Assembly (NCBI GenBank): GCA_937895975.1
Contig: CALBLG010000165.1
Location: forward strand, 1 to 21,412
Source: an uncultured Slackia sp.
GTDB lineage: Bacteria; Actinomycetota; Coriobacteriia; Coriobacteriales; Eggerthellaceae
Direction: 5' to 3'
Length of the DNA: 21,412 nt
Shown here: piece after piece, positions 1 to 7,204 of the stretch
Position numbering within the stretch: the first letter of the stretch is position 1
Layout: each line of letters begins with the position of its first letter
Made by a program: the position numbers and the translations under genes
Notes under the pieces: model-generated
What the model was told of the DNA's origin: nothing
Databases searched by the model: none
What the model saw: the letters and a program-made list of their open reading frames with translations, nothing else

Positions 1-45
1 CTATTCAACGGCTTCATCTGAATAAGAGCACGCAAAACCAAAACA

Positions 46-86
46 GTTTTAAAAGTCAAAAAATTGCATGAATCAACTTTTAAAAC
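46..86. repeat. AT-rich 11-bp inverted repeat
   Basis: The arms GTTTTAAAAGT (46-56) and ACTTTTAAAAC (76-86) are perfect reverse complements separated by 19 nt. Each arm is itself nearly palindromic around TTTTAAAA. The element lies in AT-rich DNA between the tsf terminator side and the left edge. Read on the minus strand, the arm region offers TTGATT, 17 nt, TTTAAA as a weak promoter for a gene left of the window. It could be a paired operator, a promoter region or a chance AT-rich repeat. Confidence 0.45.
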
Positions 87-121
87 AGCAGAAGACATCG
101 AACCGAACCAAAAGTCAGCGA

Positions 122-221
122 GCATGGCCTCTGGCGGAGCAGATTGCCCCGAAAGCCAAGCGCATTGGCCTTGTGGCCATGCGCAAGGCTTGCAGGGGCA
201 AGATGCCCGCCAGAGGCCTGC
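122..221. repeat. Long GC-rich imperfect hairpin downstream of tsf
   Basis: About 100 nt fold back on themselves. The outer arms GGCCTCTGGCGG (126-137) and CCGCCAGAGGCC (207-218) are perfect complements. Inside them TTGCCCC (144-150) pairs with GGGGCAA (195-201), AAGCC (153-157) with GGCTT (187-191), GCGCA (160-164) with TGCGC (180-184), and TGGCC with GGCCA around a TTGT loop (171-174). Only short internal loops interrupt the stem. No coding frame explains it. It may be a structured RNA, a palindromic intergenic repeat or part of a transcription end. It sits just beyond the tsf terminator, so the function is unknown. Confidence 0.6.
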
Positions 222-237
222 GCAGCGTCGGCCACGA

Positions 238-273
238 AATGAAAAAAGCCGGCCAAAGCCGGCTTTTTTCATT
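238..273 (-). terminator. Rho-independent terminator of rpsB-tsf
   Basis: GCCGGC (248-253) and GCCGGC (258-263) form a stem with a CAAA loop, flanked by six A on one side and six T on the other. The whole palindrome extends over 238-273. It begins 9 nt after the tsf stop codon. The A/T flanks make it able to work in both directions, but its obvious client is tsf on the minus strand. Confidence 0.9.
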
Positions 274-281
274 GAGTCAAC

Positions 282-1151
282 CTATTCGGCGGACTGGCCC
301 AGCGCGAAGCGCTTGAAGCCGGTCACCTTGATGGAGCCGCCGAGCTGTTTGGCAACAGAGTCGACGTACTCGCGCACAGTCTGGTCGGAGTTCTTGACGA
401 ACACCTGCTCGACCAGGCACTGCTCCTTGTAGAACTTCTCCAGGCGGCCGGTAGCCATTTTCTCCTGGATGGCTTCGGGCTTGCCAGACTCAGCGGCCTG
501 AGCCTTGTAGATGCCCTTCTCGTGCTCGACGACGGCCGGATCGACATCTTCGCGAGAGGTCGCGATGGGGTCGACGGCGGCAACCTGCATGGCAACGTCG
601 CGGCCGCACTGAGCGAACTCGGCGGAAGCGGTGTCGACGCCTTCGGTGGCGAAGGAAACCAGAACGCCAATCTTGCCGCCCATGTGGATGTAAGAGCACA
701 CAGCATCGGCTTCGACAACGGCGAAGCGAGGCAGCTGGGTGTTCTCGCCCATCACATGGATGCAGTCGGCCACGATGGCGTCAACGGTCTCGCCGTCGAT
801 TTCAGAAGCCTTCAGGGCGTCCAGGTCGGCAGGCTTGTTGGCAATGGCGGCGCGGGCGATTTTCTCGGCGTAGGCCTTGAACTTCTCGTTCATGCCCACG
901 AAGTCGGTCTCGCAGTTCAGCTCGACCAGGGCGCCGGTCTTGGCGTCCTCGGACACGAGAGCCATGACGGTGCCCTCGTTGGTGGCGCGGCCGGCCTTCT
1001 TGGCAACGGCAGCCAGGCCACGGGTGCGCAGCACGTCGACGGCGCCGTCCATATCGCCGTTAGCCTCGGTGAGGGCCTTCTTGCACTCCATCATGCCTGC
1101 GCCGGTCATTTCGCGCAGTTCCTTGACCATGGAAGCGGTGATGTTGGCCAT
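282..1151 (-). CDS. tsf: Translation elongation factor Ts
   Basis: This 289-residue protein is the guanine nucleotide exchange factor that recycles EF-Tu-GDP in the cytoplasm. The N-terminal UBA-like segment (residues about 1-55, with VKELREMTGAGMMECKKAL) and the following core with ELNCETDFV are the classical EF-Ts signatures. The length is normal for the family. The ATG at 1151 is preceded by GAAAGGA with about 9 nt spacing. It lies downstream of rpsB, as in most bacteria, with a 121-bp gap holding a terminator-like hairpin. A strong terminator follows its stop codon, so pyrH is not obviously co-transcribed here. Confidence 0.98.
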   Translation of the reverse strand: MANITASMVKELREMTGAGMMECKKALTEANGDMDGAVDVLRTRGLAAVAKKAGRATNEGTVMALVSEDAKTGALVELNCETDFVGMNEKFKAYAEKIARAAIANKPADLDALKASEIDGETVDAIVADCIHVMGENTQLPRFAVVEADAVCSYIHMGGKIGVLVSFATEGVDTASAEFAQCGRDVAMQVAAVDPIATSREDVDPAVVEHEKGIYKAQAAESGKPEAIQEKMATGRLEKFYKEQCLVEQVFVKNSDQTVREYVDSVAKQLGGSIKVTGFKRFALGQSAE

Positions 1152-1184
1152 CTTTGCGGTTCCTTTCTCAAGTTTGTCTTTAGG

Positions 1185-1222
1185 AAAAACGGGCCCCGCT
1201 TCGATTCGCGAAACAGGGCCCG
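1185..1222 (-). terminator. Terminator/attenuator-like hairpin between rpsB and tsf
   Basis: On the minus strand CGGGCCC (1222-1216) pairs with GGGCCCG (1196-1190). The inner bases TTCG/CGAA can extend the stem. The stem is followed directly by a run of five T (1189-1185). This is the form of an intrinsic terminator. It lies about 50 nt after the rpsB stop and about 34 nt before the tsf start. Partial termination would let the cell make more S2 than EF-Ts from one promoter; that role is inferred. Confidence 0.7.
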
Positions 1223-1272
1223 ACCTCTACTGTGGGTAGAAAGCACTGGGCTTTCGACTATCGGTAGAAACG

Positions 1273-2028
1273 TTACTCGGCAGCAGCCTCGGTGGCGGCG
1301 GCTTCAGCAGCCTCGGCCTCGGCGGCCATCTGCTCTTCGATGACGGGAGCGCCGGTAGCGGCGATCACGGCGTCGGCCACGAAGGTGCACAGCAGGTTCA
1401 CCGAGCGGATGGCGTCGTCGTTGGCGGGAATGCCGAACTCGACGTCGTCGGGGTCGCAGTTGGTGTCCAGGGTGCCCACAACGGGGATGCCCAGACGCTT
1501 GGCCTCGTGGATGGCGAGCTGCTCGCGGTTGGTGTCGACAACGAAGATGGCGTCGGGGAGCTTCTTCATGTTGCGGATGCCGTTGAGGTTGGTCTGCAGC
1601 TTGGCGAGTTCCTTCTTCAGCAGGATCTGCTCCTTCTTGGGCAGAACCTCCATGCGACCGTCAGACTCCATGGCCTCGAGCTCTTCCATGCGCTGAACGC
1701 GAGAGCGGATGGTCACGAAGTTGGTCAGCATGCCGCCGAGCCAGCGGGCGTTGACGTAAGGCATGCCGCAGCGGTCGGCCTGAGCGGCGATGGCTTCCTG
1801 AGCCTGCTTCTTGGTGCCGACGAACAGAACCGTGCCGCCCTTGGCAGCGGTGTTCTCGACGAAGGTGTAAGCCTGGTCCAGGCCAACGAGGGTCTGCTTC
1901 AGGTCGAGGATGTAGATGTCACCACGGTTGCCGAAGATGTACGGCTTCATCTTGGGGTTCCAACGACGGGTCTGGTGACCGAAGTGAGCGCCTGCTTCCA
2001 GCAGGGACTTGACGCTGATTTTCGCCAT
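1273..2028 (-). CDS. rpsB: 30S ribosomal protein S2
   Basis: This 251-residue ribosomal protein S2 is a late-assembling component of the 30S subunit that contacts S1. It shows EAGAHFGHQTRRWNPKM near the N terminus, GNRGDIYILDL, and PVVGTLDTNCDPDDVEFGIP toward the C terminus, all diagnostic of bacterial S2. The C terminus is an Ala/Glu-rich tail. I chose the ATG at 2028 (protein begins MAKISVK) over the in-frame ATG at 2040, because GGAG lies 6 nt before it and overlaps the upstream ATG. It is first gene of an rpsB-tsf unit with its own promoter about 120 nt upstream. Confidence 0.97.
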   Translation of the reverse strand: MAKISVKSLLEAGAHFGHQTRRWNPKMKPYIFGNRGDIYILDLKQTLVGLDQAYTFVENTAAKGGTVLFVGTKKQAQEAIAAQADRCGMPYVNARWLGGMLTNFVTIRSRVQRMEELEAMESDGRMEVLPKKEQILLKKELAKLQTNLNGIRNMKKLPDAIFVVDTNREQLAIHEAKRLGIPVVGTLDTNCDPDDVEFGIPANDDAIRSVNLLCTFVADAVIAATGAPVIEEQMAAEAEAAEAAATEAAAE

Positions 2029-2071
2029 GTCATTCTCCATTCGTTAAGCGTCTGCCCGAGGTCATCCCTTA

Positions 2072-2106
2072 GCGTCGCAGCCTTTTCCGGTGGCCACTCG
2101 CGACGC
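2072..2106 (-). promoter_or_regulatory. Stem-loop in the rpsB leader
   Basis: GCGTCGC (2072-2078) and GCGACGC (2100-2106) are perfect complements with a 21-nt loop, inside the roughly 110-nt untranslated leader between the predicted promoter and the rpsB start. Ribosomal protein leaders are often autoregulated by their protein, and S2 does this in enterobacteria. Whether this hairpin is such a site is only a guess. Confidence 0.35.
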
Positions 2107-2143
2107 CAGGTCGCTCGGACATGTGAAATATAGAAACCATGGC

Positions 2144-2171
2144 ATTATACGACTTCGCAATGCACATGCAA
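2144..2171 (-). promoter_or_regulatory. Sigma-70-type promoter for rpsB-tsf
   Basis: On the minus strand TTGCAT (2171-2166) is followed after 16 nt by a perfect TATAAT (2149-2144). Transcription would start near 2137, giving a leader of about 110 nt before the rpsB ATG. A perfect -10 box fits a highly expressed ribosomal operon. Confidence 0.75.
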
Positions 2172-2194
2172 GAGAAATTCACAAGGTTTGGGAA

Positions 2195-2287
2195 GGAGGG
2201 TCCGCCAATCGCAAGCGGCCCCAAATACTCGCTTGGCCCTCCCGCGCGCTCGTGAACCCGTTAACGCCCTGAGTATTTAACAGGTTC
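2195..2287. other. Hairpin-rich spacer between the MFS gene and the rpsB promoter
   Basis: Several inverted repeats overlap here. GAACCCGTTAA (2254-2264) with TTAACAGGTTC (2277-2287) has one mismatch. AAATACTC (2223-2230) with GAGTATTT (2271-2278) is perfect. GGAGGG (2195-2200) pairs with CCCTCC (2237-2242). They begin about 50 nt after the MFS stop codon and could serve as a terminator for that gene, although no T-run follows. No coding sequence is seen in this spacer. Confidence 0.4.
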
Positions 2288-2337
2288 GCTGCGGCCGATT
2301 GTCGACCCGGAATGCGGCACGCCAACCCGGACTTTGT

Positions 2338-3855
2338 CTACTTCCCCTTCGCCACGATAAGGCCCGCACGGCGAAACGCCATGTAGATGACATAGCTTGC
2401 CGCCACCACAGGCACCATAACTAAGAACAGCGTGCGATAGCCGAACGCAGGCGCAATCCAGCCCAGCAAGATGGGGCACAGGCCGATGGCCACGTCAAGC
2501 AGCACGAAATACGTGGAGTTCGCAGCCGTCAGCCGGTCGTCGGCGCAACCGCGCATGGCCAGCACCAGGCCATTCGGCTGTACCGAACCCACGCCGACGC
2601 CCGCGAGCGCCGCAGCAGCCAGCAGCATGGCGCCGTTCTGCGCGAACCCCATGATGAGCATGCTCGCCGCCAAACACGCATACCCCAACGTCATGATGCC
2701 CTTGTCGCCCGCCGAATCGAACCAACGACCCGTGAACGGACGCGTGACGAACATGGCGATGGAATACGCCACGAAAAAGAAACCGGCCGCATCGGTGAGC
2801 CCCACCTCGACGGCGTAGGGATTGATGTAGGTAATCAGCGCGCCGTAGGCCAGATACCCCACGGTGATGGCGACCGACACGGGAAGCGCGCTTACCTCTA
2901 TGAAATTCGACAGGCTGATTTTGCGCTTCCTGGAAGCGGAACGGGGGCTTTCGGCGGCCGATACCGCAGCGGACTTGCCGCTCGTCTTGTCAATCGAGGC
3001 AACCTGGGCGCCATGTGCTTTGGATTGTCCGGCCACCGAACCGGCACGAACGTCGCCTGCCTGTATGCTTTCCTTTTGGGCAAACGCAGACTGCGTGACG
3101 CCTGCGCTCACGAGGGCCTTCCCCGTCTTGCGCTTTACGCGACCCGGCGTCACCACCATCAACGCCGCGAAATAGCCCACGGCAATCATGCCGATGCACG
3201 CAAAGAACAGCGCGTCGAAGTCGCCCGCGTTCGAAAACGCCGAACCCAGCAAGGGGCCCAGCGCCGCGCCCAGCGTGACCGACAGCATGTAATAGCCCAC
3301 GCCCTCGCCCTTGCGCGAAAACGGGATCGACTCGCTGACGATGGACGTCACCGTGGTTTGCGACAGGCCGTAAAACGCCCCATGCAAGAAGCGCAGCGCG
3401 ATGAACACGCCGATGGCCGGCACGTGCTCGAACGCCAAATACAGCAACGTGCAGGCGACCTCGCCCGTCATGCACGCGATAAGCACCTTCCCGCGGCCTA
3501 TTTTGTCGATGGCGCCCGCGAAGAACAGGCGCGCGCACAACGCGCCCAGGATGAAGACGCTCGCCGTGAAGCCGCCCTCGGTCGCGCCGGCCGCAAACTG
3601 CATGGCCGAATACCCCGCCATGGCGACCATGAGCGCGTAATACTGCATATAGAGGATGAAATTCACCGCGAAGCCCGCGACGAAGCGCGGCGTGAAGATG
3701 CGCTCGGCAGGCTTGGTGGGCTTGGCGGGCTTGGCGGGCTCGGCTGGCTTCGCGGGCTTGGCTGGCTCGGCTGGCTTCGCGGAACCGGCAACTTTAGTCG
3801 GTTCACCCACATTGGCGGGCGTATTGGGTTCATTACTCGTAGATGCCTTCGGCAT
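2338..3855 (-). CDS. Major facilitator superfamily transporter
   Basis: This 505-residue inner-membrane permease has about 12 hydrophobic segments in two groups of six. The loop motif AGAIDKIGRGKVL after the second helix, and the matching GRWFDSAGDKGIM in the second half, are typical of MFS drug/metabolite transporters. Two oddities are visible: residues 26-50 are a low-complexity Lys-Pro-Ala/Glu-Pro-Ala repeat before the first helix, and the central cytoplasmic loop is long (roughly 80-90 residues), rich in Ser, Ala and Lys. I chose the ATG at 3855 (begins MPKAST) because GAGGAG stands 6 nt before it; the frame stays open 51 codons further upstream without a comparable site. It appears monocistronic. 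The substrate cannot be predicted. Confidence 0.9.
   Translation of the reverse strand: MPKASTSNEPNTPANVGEPTKVAGSAKPAEPAKPAKPAEPAKPAKPTKPAERIFTPRFVAGFAVNFILYMQYYALMVAMAGYSAMQFAAGATEGGFTASVFILGALCARLFFAGAIDKIGRGKVLIACMTGEVACTLLYLAFEHVPAIGVFIALRFLHGAFYGLSQTTVTSIVSESIPFSRKGEGVGYYMLSVTLGAALGPLLGSAFSNAGDFDALFFACIGMIAVGYFAALMVVTPGRVKRKTGKALVSAGVTQSAFAQKESIQAGDVRAGSVAGQSKAHGAQVASIDKTSGKSAAVSAAESPRSASRKRKISLSNFIEVSALPVSVAITVGYLAYGALITYINPYAVEVGLTDAAGFFFVAYSIAMFVTRPFTGRWFDSAGDKGIMTLGYACLAASMLIMGFAQNGAMLLAAAALAGVGVGSVQPNGLVLAMRGCADDRLTAANSTYFVLLDVAIGLCPILLGWIAPAFGYRTLFLVMVPVVAASYVIYMAFRRAGLIVAKGK
3706..3780 (-). repeat. Coding tandem repeat (Lys-Pro-Ala/Glu-Pro-Ala)
   Basis: The segment encoding residues 26-50 of the MFS protein is built of 9-bp units variously encoding AKP or AEP. 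Near-identical units make it a likely site for slippage and length variation between strains. The encoded stretch is charged, extended and proline-rich. Confidence 0.8.
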
Positions 3856-4023
3856 GAAAAACTCCTCGGGGTAGTACTGCGCGCTTTTTCGCGCGCGATG
3901 CTTGAGTATCGCGCCGAATTGTTGCCAATTCGCGAATTTCGCGCCACCTTCACGAAACATGCGAGCTAGCGAGGCACGCCAGAAACAGGCAAATTGCACA
4001 AAACGCAATTCGCCCTGCGAAAT

Positions 4024-4204
4024 GCAAGAAAATTGGACCTGTGGACGATTTCCGACACCGAATTACCGGCCAAACCAGCCGCATCGCACCGTCATCTAAA
4101 ACCCTGAATACATATCCCCAGGTCACAAGCCTGCAGAAAATCATTCAGATTGAGGAGAGAAAATACCAGCGAAGGGAAATCGTCCACAGCCCTCAATTTC
4201 TTGC
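4024..4204. repeat. 181-bp element with 30-bp terminal inverted repeats
   Basis: The left arm (4024-4053) and the reverse complement of the right arm (4175-4204) agree at 25 of 30 positions. The innermost 15 bp, CTGTGGACGATTTCC, are perfectly complementary. The interior of about 120 bp contains CCCCAGGTCACA (4116-4127), which resembles a block in the spacer elements near 10.26 and 20.05 kb. There is no transposase. It looks like a MITE-like or other dispersed palindromic repeat. Confidence 0.65.
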
Positions 4205-4343
4205 GAATCCCGCAAGATTTCATGCGCAGGACGCCGGCGAGCGGGCAAGGGGCGTCCCCTTGAGATGGATTTAACGCGTTCGGAGCGCGGCCTAGCTGGT
4301 TTAGGGGACAGCCCTTTGAGCCACAGATTACCGAAACGAGAAA

Positions 4344-4372
4344 GGGCCGGGGGGCTTTGCGCCCGCCGGCCC
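4344..4372 (-). terminator. Possible terminator of the glutamate synthase operon
   Basis: GGGCCGG (4344-4350) and CCGGCCC (4366-4372) form a stem that continues internally as GGGC/GCCC. On the minus strand it is followed by TTTCTCGTTT, a weak T-rich tract. It lies about 210 nt after the last glt gene, so a closer unseen terminator is possible. Confidence 0.4.
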
Positions 4373-4582
4373 GAAACGGCCGCGCGTCGCCACGTTGTCG
4401 CGGGCCGATAGGATGGTTGTTGCTGCTAGGGAAACACTTATTAATTTCGCCACCCCTGCGCTCGGCGGCGGCACGTGAAAGGCTCAAGCCTCGCTTGGCC
4501 ACGTCAGTAGGCGCGTTCGGCTTCCGCCTCCCACGCGCTCGCCGCAGACGCGCGGGGCAAGACGGCCTTGATCAGCGCTTCC

Positions 4583-5359
4583 CTAGTTCGCGTACATCGA
4601 CGCGTACGGACGGCTGTTCGCGGGCCGCAGGCGGTAAAAGCCCGCGCCGGTGATGTCGGCCGGCTCGTCAAGCTCGGCGGCGAATTTCTCGTTGTATTCG
4701 CCAAGCAAACGAGCAAGCACCTTGCAATCGCGCTCGTCGACCGGCTCTTGCACCAAGCCTGCGGGAATATCGCGATCGTCAAGCACATGCTTCAGGTAAA
4801 TCACGCCGCCGTGCATGCCGGTCGCCAAATACGGGCCCGGCTTGCCGAGCAGCACAATCACGCCGCCGGCCATGTATTCGCCCAAGAAACTGCCCGCGTC
4901 GCCGCCAATCACGATGGCCGGGGCCTTCTCGCCGTATTCCTTCATGTGAATGCCCACACGCCAGCCGCAACCGTCACGCACGAGGATGCGCCCGCCGCGC
5001 ATGCCGTAGCCCGCGGCATCGCCCACGCGTCCGTGAATCACGATGTCGCCATCGTTCATGGTGTTGGCTACCTGGTCTTGCGCGTTGCCGAACACCTCGA
5101 TTTCGCCGCCGTCCATGTAGCACGCCATGTCGTTGCCGGGCACGCCGTGAATTTCCAGGCGCTTACCCGCCGGCATGCCGCAACCCAGGTAGCGCTGGGC
5201 GAACGTCTCGCGCAATTCGACCACGTCGGACGTTTCAAGCGCGGCGCGAACGGCCGCATTGCCCTCGGTGAAATGCACCGTGCCAAGCGTGACAACCGTG
5301 CGATCGTCCCGCTTATCGACGATGGGTTCGTCGGTGGGAAGGTTTTCGAATTCAGTCAT
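4583..5359 (-). CDS. Glutamate synthase GXGXG-domain subunit
   Basis: This 258-residue protein corresponds to the C-terminal GXGXG domain of bacterial glutamate synthase large subunit (archaeal 'domain 3', GlxC-like). That domain is a right-handed beta-helix packing against the FMN synthase domain. Recurrent Gly-containing turns are visible through the middle, for example HGRVGDAAGYGMRGGRI, GGDAGSFLGEYMAGG and TGMHGG. I chose the ATG at 5359 (begins MTEFENL) because GAGGA lies 5 nt upstream. The start overlaps the end of the flavoprotein gene by 8 bp, indicating translational coupling. It is the last gene of the five-gene operon. It has no catalytic residues of its own; its role is structural and inter-domain. 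Confidence 0.92.
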   Translation of the reverse strand: MTEFENLPTDEPIVDKRDDRTVVTLGTVHFTEGNAAVRAALETSDVVELRETFAQRYLGCGMPAGKRLEIHGVPGNDMACYMDGGEIEVFGNAQDQVANTMNDGDIVIHGRVGDAAGYGMRGGRILVRDGCGWRVGIHMKEYGEKAPAIVIGGDAGSFLGEYMAGGVIVLLGKPGPYLATGMHGGVIYLKHVLDDRDIPAGLVQEPVDERDCKVLARLLGEYNEKFAAELDEPADITGAGFYRLRPANSRPYASMYAN

Positions 5360-6725
5360 GGCATTCCTCGCCTTCTGCCTTGGGCCAGCCGTGCTCATCA
5401 AGCTTCGATGAGGGATAGCCGCGATGCATGCGCGCAGCACCTTGGGGGAAATCGATGTTCAGCGGCGCGCGGTCGAACACGTCGGTCGCCATCGAGGACA
5501 CGGGCACGCCGCGCTCGATCATCGCGGTATACATGCCCGCATGGTCGGGACGGTTCAGCAGAACATAGCCCATAAGGCGGTCGCCGCGCGTGACGAACTT
5601 CACGTACTCGTCGCCCTCGACCTCCACGCGCACGTCGAAGCCGCCGTCAGCAGGGGGGTTAATAATTCCCGAAGTGAGCAGCGTCACGTCGAAGAAATCG
5701 ACCGCGTTCACAGCAAAGCTGCCCTCGTCGGGAAGCGCACCGGGCAAGCCGGCCATGTGCGTCGCGGCAATACGGCCTTGGCGCACGGCGTTCGGCCACA
5801 AGGCCAGCGGGCGCTGGCTGCCGTCGAGCATGTCGGTAACCTGCGTCACATCGCCCGCGGCATACACGTCGAGCAGGCTGGTTTGCAAATCGGGGCCACA
5901 CACAAGGCCGCGGCCCTGCTCGGCGCCGGCCTCGACGGCGAGCTTGCTTGCAGGACGCACGCCAACGGCCACGACAACCATGTCGCACGCTTCGTCGGCG
6001 CCATCGGTACGGCGCACATGCGTTACGCGATCGCCGTCGCCAAGCATTTCGTCAATCGACATGCCTGCATGGCAATAAATGCCATGAGGCTCCATCAAGC
6101 GCGCCACCACGGCGGCGCCGTCTTCGTCGAGCACGGCAGGCAGAATGCGCGGGCTGCGATCGAATACGTCGATGCGGTCGACGTAATGCGACAGCGCTTC
6201 GGCCGCCTTCATGCCGATAAGGCCGCCGCCAATCACCACCACGCGGCTCTCGCGGCCCTCGGCATGCGCGCGCTCGGTAGCCTCGCGCGCATCGCCCCAC
6301 GCGTCAAGCGCGTCGTCGAGCGTAATGAACGTGTGCACGTTAGTGCGGCCTTCCATGCCGTCAATCGGCGGCACGAAGGGAACCGAGCCCGTTGCCAGCA
6401 GGCACTTGCCGTAAGCGACCTCTTCCCCGCCGGCAAGTTTTACCTGGTGGGCAGCGGGGTCGAGCTCAACGGCCTCGAACTCGGGGCCGAACATGGTTTG
6501 AATGCCTCGCTTCTCGTAGAAGTCGGCCGGCTTGTAATTAAGATGCTCGCGGTCGGTTTTGCCTTCGAGCAAATACGAGATGAGCGGGCGCCCATAGCAA
6601 TGGTACGGCTCGTTGGACACCATGACGATGCTCTTGCCAGGCGCCGCGGCCGACAGGAACTCGGCGGCCGTCACGCCCGCGGCGGAGTTGCCAATAATCA
6701 GGAAATCGCAGGTATGGTGCGCCAT
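5352..6725 (-). CDS. FAD/NAD(P)-dependent oxidoreductase of the glutamate synthase operon
   Basis: This 457-residue flavoprotein has a pyridine nucleotide-disulfide oxidoreductase fold. The FAD-binding dinucleotide motif begins near residue 10 (IIGNSAAG). The NAD(P)-binding motif is at 162-171 (VVVIGGGLIG), and the second FAD motif ends in YAAGDV at 288-293. The Cys-x-x-x-x-Cys redox pair of disulfide reductases is absent, so it resembles NirB/NADH-oxidase-like and ferredoxin-reductase-like members. Its ATG abuts the ferredoxin stop codon with no gap, and its end overlaps the GXGXG gene. By position it should replace the usual small subunit GltD, moving electrons between a pyridine nucleotide and the ferredoxin. 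The actual donor is inferred. Confidence 0.9.
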   Translation of the reverse strand: MAHHTCDFLIIGNSAAGVTAAEFLSAAAPGKSIVMVSNEPYHCYGRPLISYLLEGKTDREHLNYKPADFYEKRGIQTMFGPEFEAVELDPAAHQVKLAGGEEVAYGKCLLATGSVPFVPPIDGMEGRTNVHTFITLDDALDAWGDAREATERAHAEGRESRVVVIGGGLIGMKAAEALSHYVDRIDVFDRSPRILPAVLDEDGAAVVARLMEPHGIYCHAGMSIDEMLGDGDRVTHVRRTDGADEACDMVVVAVGVRPASKLAVEAGAEQGRGLVCGPDLQTSLLDVYAAGDVTQVTDMLDGSQRPLALWPNAVRQGRIAATHMAGLPGALPDEGSFAVNAVDFFDVTLLTSGIINPPADGGFDVRVEVEGDEYVKFVTRGDRLMGYVLLNRPDHAGMYTAMIERGVPVSSMATDVFDRAPLNIDFPQGAARMHRGYPSSKLDEHGWPKAEGEECHD

Positions 6726-7199
6726 TTACCTCGCCTCGCTTTCGACATAGATGAGCGCTCGGTTCGGACACGCGGCCACGCAGCTGGGCTCGCCCGGCGT
6801 GCCCGCGCCGTCGCCGCACAAATCGCACTTCAAAGCGATGGGCTTCACGCCCGAAGGCGCCGGCACCACGGTGATCGCGCCGAACGGGCACATGCTGACG
6901 CACGTACGGCAGCCTACGCAACGCGTGGGGTCGCTGGTAACCACGCCGGTTTTCGGGTCGCGCTGCATGGCACCAGAAATGCACCCCTCGACGCACTTCG
7001 GCTTCGCGCAATGACGGCAGTTCGCCGCGAAGCTCACAAAGTTGTCGCCCTCGACGCGCACGCGGTTGTGGATATCGTCGCCAGCGAGCTTGAACGCCTT
7101 CACGATATTGCCGGGCCAGGGAGAATGCTGCGCCTTGCACGCAACCTCGCAGCGGCGGCAGTTCACGCACCATTCGGGAATCGCGTAAATTCTCTTCAT
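6726..7199 (-). CDS. Polyferredoxin-type 4Fe-4S protein
   Basis: This 157-residue protein has sixteen Cys in four groups: CVNCRRCEVAC (from residue 11), CRHCAKPKCVEGC, CVGCRTCVSMC, and CDLC plus CVAAC. That is the pattern of four [4Fe-4S] clusters seen in DmsB/HycB-type electron-transfer subunits. No signal peptide or membrane helix is present, so it is cytoplasmic. I prefer the ATG at 7199 (begins MKRIYAIPEW), 11 nt after GGGGGAG; a GTG at 7208 overlapping the previous stop codon is possible, but the ribosome site would then be only 2 nt away. It sits between the FMN synthase and the flavoprotein, which suits an electron relay for glutamate synthesis. Confidence 0.92.
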   Translation of the reverse strand: MKRIYAIPEWCVNCRRCEVACKAQHSPWPGNIVKAFKLAGDDIHNRVRVEGDNFVSFAANCRHCAKPKCVEGCISGAMQRDPKTGVVTSDPTRCVGCRTCVSMCPFGAITVVPAPSGVKPIALKCDLCGDGAGTPGEPSCVAACPNRALIYVESEAR

Positions 7200-7204
7200 A
7201 TCGA

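Larger units (their letters stand above)
3856..4582. other. 727-bp intergenic region between MFS and glutamate synthase genes
   Basis: No credible gene is visible on either strand. Next to the MFS start are two small palindromes: GCGCGAT/ATCGCGC (3893-3914, 8-nt loop) and GAATTG/CAATTC just beyond it, both possible operators or leader hairpins. The middle holds a 181-bp inverted-repeat element (4024-4204). A short hairpin AAGGGG-CGT-CCCCTT lies at 4247-4261. A strong GC hairpin (4344-4372) and a weaker one (4473-4504, ACGTG/CACGT around AGGCT/AGCCT) lie downstream of the glt operon. No convincing promoter for the MFS gene was found. Confidence 0.7.

Noticed and set aside
46..86. CRISPR repeat or anti-repeat because of the GTTTTAAAA motif
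   Set aside because: Only one inverted pair is present, no spacer-repeat periodicity and no cas gene.
64..432. 122-codon plus-strand frame at the left edge
   Set aside because: It crosses the long hairpin and the tsf terminator and then runs antisense to tsf.
2338..4008. Longer MFS start 51 codons upstream
   Set aside because: The GAGGAG ribosome site and the protein N terminus support the ATG at 3855; the extra residues look like translated intergenic hairpins.
4092..4502. 136-codon minus-strand frame in the MFS-glt spacer
   Set aside because: It runs through the inverted-repeat element and GC hairpins, has no ribosome site and no recognisable protein features.
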